Part shown: piece by piece, positions 60,362 through 64,000 of the stretch
Layout of the letters: each line of letters starts with the position of its first letter
How positions within the stretch are numbered: position 1 is the first letter of the stretch
Assembly (NCBI RefSeq): GCF_900105415.1
Contig: NZ_FNSM01000001.1
Span: 1,674,001 to 1,738,000 of the forward strand
Source of the DNA: Streptomyces sp. TLI_105
GTDB taxonomy: Bacteria > Actinomycetota > Actinomycetes > Streptomycetales > Streptomycetaceae
DNA length: 64,000 bases
Reading direction: 5' to 3'
Position numbers and translations under genes: made by a program
Notes under the pieces: generated by a model
What the model was told of the DNA's origin: nothing
The model's input: the letters and a program-made list of their open reading frames with translations, nothing else
The model's database searches: none

Positions 60362-61252
60362 ATGAGCACTCTTCCCAAGATCGCGTGGATCGGCCTCGGC
60401 ATCATGGGCTCCCCCATGTCCGAGAACCTGATCAAGGCCGGCTACTCCGTCACCGGCTTCACCCTGGAGCAGGACAAGCTGGAGCGCCTGTCCGCCGCCG
60501 GCGGCACCGCAGCCGGCTCGATCGCCGAGGCCGTCAAGGACGCCGACGTCATCATCACGATGGTGCCCGCCTCCCCGCAGGTCGAGGCCATCGCCTACGG
60601 CCCCGACGGCATCCTGGAGAACGCCAAGCAGGGCGCGCTGATCGTGGACATGTCCTCGATCACCCCGCAGACCTCGGTCGACCTGGCGAAGAACGCCAAG
60701 GAGAAGGGCATCCGCGTCATCGACGCGCCCGTCTCCGGCGGCGAGGCCGGCGCCATCGAGGCCGTGCTCTCGATCATGGTCGGCGGCGAGCGGGCCGACT
60801 TCGACGAGGCCCTCCCGATCCTGGAGGCCCTCGGCAAGACCATCGTGCTCTGCGGCCCGCACGGCTCCGGCCAGACGGTGAAGGCCGCCAACCAGCTGAT
60901 CGTCGCCGTCAACATCCAGGCGTGCGCCGAGGCCGTGGTCTTCCTGGAGAAGTCGGGCGTGGACCTGAACGCCGCCCTCGACGTCCTCAACGGCGGTCTG
61001 GCCGGCTCGACCGTGCTGACCCGCAAGAAGGACAACTTCCTGAACCGGGACTTCAAGCCCGGCTTCCGGATCGACCTGCACCACAAGGACATGGGCATCG
61101 TCACCGACGCCGCCCGCAACGTCGGTGCGGCCCTCCCGGTCGGCGCGGTCGTCGCCCAGCTCGTCGCCTCGCTCCGCGCGCAGGGTGACGGCGGCCTGGA
61201 CCACTCGGCCCTGCTGCGCGCCGTCGAGCGCCTCTCCGGCCAGCAGGTCTGA
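60362..61252 (+). CDS. glxR: Tartronate semialdehyde reductase (2-hydroxy-3-oxopropionate reductase)
   Basis: 296 residues. NAD(P)-binding GLGIMGSPMSENLIKAGYSV (about 11-30), DAPVSGGEAGAIEAVLSIMV with the signature near 122, and the catalytic Lys in GQTVKAANQLIVAVNIQACA (near 171). It reduces tartronate semialdehyde to glycerate. Glyoxylate carboligase, which makes its substrate from glyoxylate, is not found in this window. Confidence 0.92.
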   Translation: MSTLPKIAWIGLGIMGSPMSENLIKAGYSVTGFTLEQDKLERLSAAGGTAAGSIAEAVKDADVIITMVPASPQVEAIAYGPDGILENAKQGALIVDMSSITPQTSVDLAKNAKEKGIRVIDAPVSGGEAGAIEAVLSIMVGGERADFDEALPILEALGKTIVLCGPHGSGQTVKAANQLIVAVNIQACAEAVVFLEKSGVDLNAALDVLNGGLAGSTVLTRKKDNFLNRDFKPGFRIDLHHKDMGIVTDAARNVGAALPVGAVVAQLVASLRAQGDGGLDHSALLRAVERLSGQQV

Positions 61253-61384
61253 TCCCTGGGGCCTGTCTTCCGGGCCAGGCCCCAGCCCCTTCCCGGGGCC
61301 CCTGATTTCCGGTCGGCGGCGGCGCTGACAACCTGTCCTGTCGCGCCCAGGCGTCGCCGCCGACCGGAACACCACACTTCATTT

Positions 61385-61399
61385 TCAACAAACTGTTGA
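61385..61399. promoter_or_regulatory. Shared operator (TCAAC-N5-GTTGA) upstream of the catalase gene
   Basis: TTTTCAAC-AAACT-GTTGACGG: the core TCAAC-AAACT-GTTGA is perfect and lies 66 bases upstream of the catalase start. Its spacer (AAACT) nearly equals those at aceB (AAACC) and allB (GAACT). Confidence 0.65.
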
Positions 61400-61464
61400 C
61401 GGTACGTTCAAGCCGAATTTACGCTCCTCGCACCGTCAGCAGAGCTCCCGTACGGAAGGTCACG

Positions 61465-62922
61465 ATGTCGAAGCGCGTGCTTACGACCGAGTCCGGCGCC
61501 CCCGTCGCCGACAACCAGAACTCCGCCACCGCCGGCGTCGGTGGCCCTCTCCTCCTCCAGGACCAGCACCTGCTGGAGAAGCTCGCGCGCTTCAACCGTG
61601 AGCGGATCCCGGAGCGCGTGGTGCACGCCCGCGGCTCCGGCGCGTACGGCTACTTCGAGGTGACCGACGACGTCACCGCGTACACCAAGGCGAACTTCCT
61701 CGGCGAGGTCGGCAAGCGGACCGAGACCTTCATCCGCTTCTCCACCGTGGCCGACTCGCTCGGCGGCGCGGACGCGGTCCGCGACCCCCGCGGCTTCGCC
61801 CTGAAGTTCTACACCGAAGAGGGCAACTACGACCTCGTCGGCAACAACACCCCGGTGTTCTTCATCAAGGACCCGATCAAGTTCCCCGACTTCATCCACT
61901 CGCAGAAGCGCGACCCCTTCACGGGCCGTCAGGAGCCGGACAACGTCTGGGACTTCTGGGCGCACGCCCCCGAGGCCACCCACCAGATCACCTGGCTCAT
62001 GGGCGACCGCGGCATCCCGGCCTCGTACCGCCACATGAACGGCTACGGCTCGCACACCTACCAGTGGACCAACGAGGCGGGCGAGGCCTTCTTCGTCAAG
62101 TACCACTTCAAGACGAACCAGGGCATCCGCTCCCTCTCCGCCGAGCAGGCCGCCGAGCTCGTCGGCAAGGACGCCAACTCGCACCAGACCGACCTGCTCC
62201 AGGCCATCGAGCGCGGTGTGAACCCCTCCTGGACCCTGTACGTCCAGATCATGCCGGCCGCCGAGGCCGCGGACTACCGCTTCAACCCGTTCGACCTCAC
62301 CAAGGTGTGGCCGCACGCCGACTACCCGCTGCAGCGCGTGGGCCGCCTGGTCCTCGACCGCAACCCGGACAACGTCTTCGCCGAGGTCGAGCAGGCAGCG
62401 TTCTCCCCGAACAACTTCGTCCCGGGCATCGGCCCCTCGCCGGACAAGATGCTCCAGGGCCGCCTCTTCGCCTACGCGGACGCCCACCGCTACCGCCTCG
62501 GCGTGAACCACACCCAGCTCCCGGTGAACGCCCCCAAGGCGACCGTGGCCGAGAACTACGGCCGCGACGGCCTCATGGCCACCCGCAACGGCTCGCGCCA
62601 CGACAAGAACTACGAGCCCAACTCGTACCAGGGCCCGGCCCAGACCGACGCCGCGCTCTCCGCGCCGCTCGCGATCCACGGCTGGACCGGCACGCACGAG
62701 GCGCCGCAGCACACCAAGGACGACGACTTCTTCCAGGCCGGCGAGCTCTACCGCCTGATGTCCGAGGACGAGAAGAAGCGTCTGGTCGCCAACATCGCCG
62801 GCGGTCTGTCCCAGGTGTCCCGCGAGGACGTCATCGAGAAGAACCTCGCGCACTTCGCCGCCGCCGACGCGGACTACGGCAAGCGCGTGGCCGAGGCGGT
62901 CCGCGCCCTGCGCGAGGACTGA
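61465..62922 (+). CDS. Monofunctional haem catalase
   Basis: 485 residues, a small-subunit catalase. Distal His in [19 protein letters not shown] (near 60), Asn in [14 protein letters not shown], the signature [18 protein letters not shown], and the haem-ligand Tyr in [14 protein letters not shown] (near 342). It splits H2O2. ATG 61465 follows GGAAGG. It directly follows the glyoxylate genes and shares an operator motif with the urate operon, so it probably removes the H2O2 released by uricase. Confidence 0.95.
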   Translation: MSKRVLTTESGAPVADNQNSATAGVGGPLLLQDQHLLEKLARFNRERIPERVVHARGSGAYGYFEVTDDVTAYTKANFLGEVGKRTETFIRFSTVADSLGGADAVRDPRGFALKFYTEEGNYDLVGNNTPVFFIKDPIKFPDFIHSQKRDPFTGRQEPDNVWDFWAHAPEATHQITWLMGDRGIPASYRHMNGYGSHTYQWTNEAGEAFFVKYHFKTNQGIRSLSAEQAAELVGKDANSHQTDLLQAIERGVNPSWTLYVQIMPAAEAADYRFNPFDLTKVWPHADYPLQRVGRLVLDRNPDNVFAEVEQAAFSPNNFVPGIGPSPDKMLQGRLFAYADAHRYRLGVNHTQLPVNAPKATVAENYGRDGLMATRNGSRHDKNYEPNSYQGPAQTDAALSAPLAIHGWTGTHEAPQHTKDDDFFQAGELYRLMSEDEKKRLVANIAGGLSQVSREDVIEKNLAHFAAADADYGKRVAEAVRALRED

Positions 62923-63318
62923 CCGCACAGCAACACCCAGACTGCGTACGGCATCTGACGGGAGGTCAGTGCAGTACGCGGTCCGGATCGCCGGCCCGGA
63001 TGAGGGGTGGTCGGCGGACCGGACAAGCGTGAGGACCGCGGCGGCTCCGAGCCAGTGCGGTGGTCAGGACGCCGGGCCCCCTTCTTGACCTGAAGGAAGG
63101 GGAACCGCCACGGCGCCCGTCGGCACCGCCGCGGTCCCAACGCCCCCTTTCCGAGGGGATGAAAGCCCCCTTCCGAGGGGCCCCGAGACTCCGCCCGGCG
63201 ACGCGAACGTCCTGTCGCGCCAGCCTCGTGCCGCCGGGCGGTCACCAACGGGAGAGCGCGGAACCAGGTTTACGGTCCCTGGTTCCGCGCTCTTCTTCTT
63301 TTTCCGCGGGTACGGAAG
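62923..63318. other. Gene-free stretch between convergent catalase and MFS genes
   Basis: 396 bp. No supported frame. It contains two near-identical short inverted elements, CCCCCTTTCCGAGGGG and CCCCCTTCCGAGGGG, near 63140-63185, and the strong terminator at 63254. Confidence 0.5.
63254..63300 (+). terminator. Rho-independent terminator of the catalase gene
   Basis: GAGCGCGGAACCAGG and CCTGGTTCCGCGCTC are perfect 15-bp arms around TTTACGGTC, followed by TTCTTCTTTTT. Clear intrinsic terminator on the plus strand. Confidence 0.85.
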
Positions 63319-64000
63319 TCAGCGCACGCCGACCGGGTCGCAGCCGAGCGGCACCTCGCCGGCCTCGTCCCTCCCCTCCGCCCGGGCGAGCACGAACGTC
63401 ACGGTGAGCGAGGCGAGGGCGAGCAGCACCATCCCCGCGCGCGGCGACGTGTACTGGGCGAGGGTGCCGGCCAGCGCCGCGCTCACCCCCTGGAGCGCCA
63501 GCATCCCCGAGGTGTGCAGCCCGAGGGCGTGACCGCTCAGCTCCTCCGGCACCAGCGTCATGAGCCGCTCCTGGTGCAGCAGGCTCGCCCCGTACCCGAC
63601 CGCCGACACGGTCACGAGGACGAGCGCGAGGGGAAGCCCCGGATCGAGGGCGAACAGCAGGAACGGGGCCGCGAGCAGCGCCTGGAGCGGGAAGCGGATC
63701 CTGCCGCGCAGCCGCGCCGGCAGGAAGCGGCCGACGGCGGTGTCACCGACCAGCATCCCGAACGCGCCGCAGGCGAAGAGGAGCCCGGCGCGCTCGGGGG
63801 CGTACGGCACGAAGAGGGACTCGCAGCCGACGACGAGACCGTTCGGCACCCAGAGCGCGAGGTAGGCGCGGCGGCGGGCGGGCACGGCCCAGAGCCGTGC
63901 GTTGGTGCGCCAGGTCTCGGCGACCGACGGCCGCCCGGCCGCCCGGGGCGGGCGCGCCCCGAGGCCGAGGCGGGCGGTCAGGGCGGCGGCGAGGTAGAGC
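63319..64000 (-). CDS. MFS transporter, N-terminal part outside window
   Basis: About 227 C-terminal residues are visible; the frame stays open to the right edge (LYLAAALTARLGLGARPPRA...). Six hydrophobic segments remain, with LALWVPNGLVVGCESLFVPY and LLFACGAFGMLVGDTAVGRF as helices 7-8 of a 12-helix MFS protein. The central loop (AGRPSVAETWRTNARLW) is the usual cytoplasmic link. Substrate unknown. Confidence 0.8.
   Translation of the reverse strand, partial: LYLAAALTARLGLGARPPRAAGRPSVAETWRTNARLWAVPARRRAYLALWVPNGLVVGCESLFVPYAPERAGLLFACGAFGMLVGDTAVGRFLPARLRGRIRFPLQALLAAPFLLFALDPGLPLALVLVTVSAVGYGASLLHQERLMTLVPEELSGHALGLHTSGMLALQGVSAALAGTLAQYTSPRAGMVLLALASLTVTFVLARAEGRDEAGEVPLGCDPVGVR

Noticed and set aside
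63140..63185. Two short CCCCCTT(T)CCGAGGGG elements as a possible regulator site
   Set aside because: They lie downstream of both convergent genes and are GC-rich enough to be chance or part of the terminator region.

Overview
This is high-GC actinobacterial chromosome, almost certainly Streptomyces. The signs are strong G/C bias at third codon positions, frequent GTG starts, many 4-bp ATGA/GTGA gene overlaps, a Streptomyces-type gas vesicle cluster, and typical families (DUF6131, DUF6286, DUF6223, DUF5955, BldC-like regulators). No rRNA, convincing tRNA or CRISPR array was seen.

Layout. (1) 1-3.8 kb: a cell-envelope stress (Asp23/AmaP) cluster on the minus strand, diverging from a 'P10 family' gene. 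(2) 4.4-7.1 kb: a BldC-like regulator and an orphan anti-sigma-type ATPase separated by 0.9 kb full of ACTGC motifs, then a Nudix hydrolase. (3) 7.1-12.0 kb: a decayed accessory stretch with fused IS701/IS110 fragments, a broken chrA, a frameshifted winged-helix gene and small Streptomyces-specific ORFs, followed by a secreted protein. (4) 12.8-18.2 kb: gas vesicle operon gvpO-A-F-G-J-L-S-K plus stress genes (GlsB-like protein, solitary FhaA-type DUF3662 protein). (5) 18.3-25.1 kb: a CUT2-type sugar ABC importer with ROK kinase, GntR/UTRA repressor and Gfo/Idh/MocA dehydrogenase. (6) 25-31.6 kb: thioesterase-P450-two-component operon, DMT exporter, an internally deleted DHFR-like gene and an SDR. 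(7) 31.7-35.3 kb: allantoin catabolism (alc, allB, divergent IclR regulator). (8) 35.6-42 kb: two more NarL-type two-component systems, one with a DUF6223 membrane protein and one with an ABC exporter. (9) 42-51.3 kb: MobA-like nucleotidyltransferase, malate synthase, secreted SGNH esterase and several conserved proteins of unknown role. (10) 51.3-63 kb: purine salvage/catabolism (racemase-like protein, two NCS2 permeases, guanine/8-oxoguanine deaminase, OHCU decarboxylase, HIU hydrolase, uricase), then glyoxylate disposal (hydroxypyruvate isomerase, tartronate semialdehyde reductase) and a catalase. The window ends inside an MFS gene.

How the genes fit together. Purine uptake and deamination feed urate; uricase, HIU hydrolase and OHCU decarboxylase give allantoin; AllB and Alc give ureidoglycolate and so glyoxylate; malate synthase and the Hyi/GlxR branch return glyoxylate to central metabolism; catalase can remove the H2O2 made by uricase. 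Two operator-like palindromes recur in front of these scattered units. TCAAC-N5-GTTGA lies upstream of allB, aceB, the OHCU-uricase operon and the catalase gene. The 15-bp TTCC-N7-GGAA motif lies in the allB-allR intergenic region and upstream of aceB and hyi. This looks like one regulon under two layers of control and is the most interesting signal in the window.
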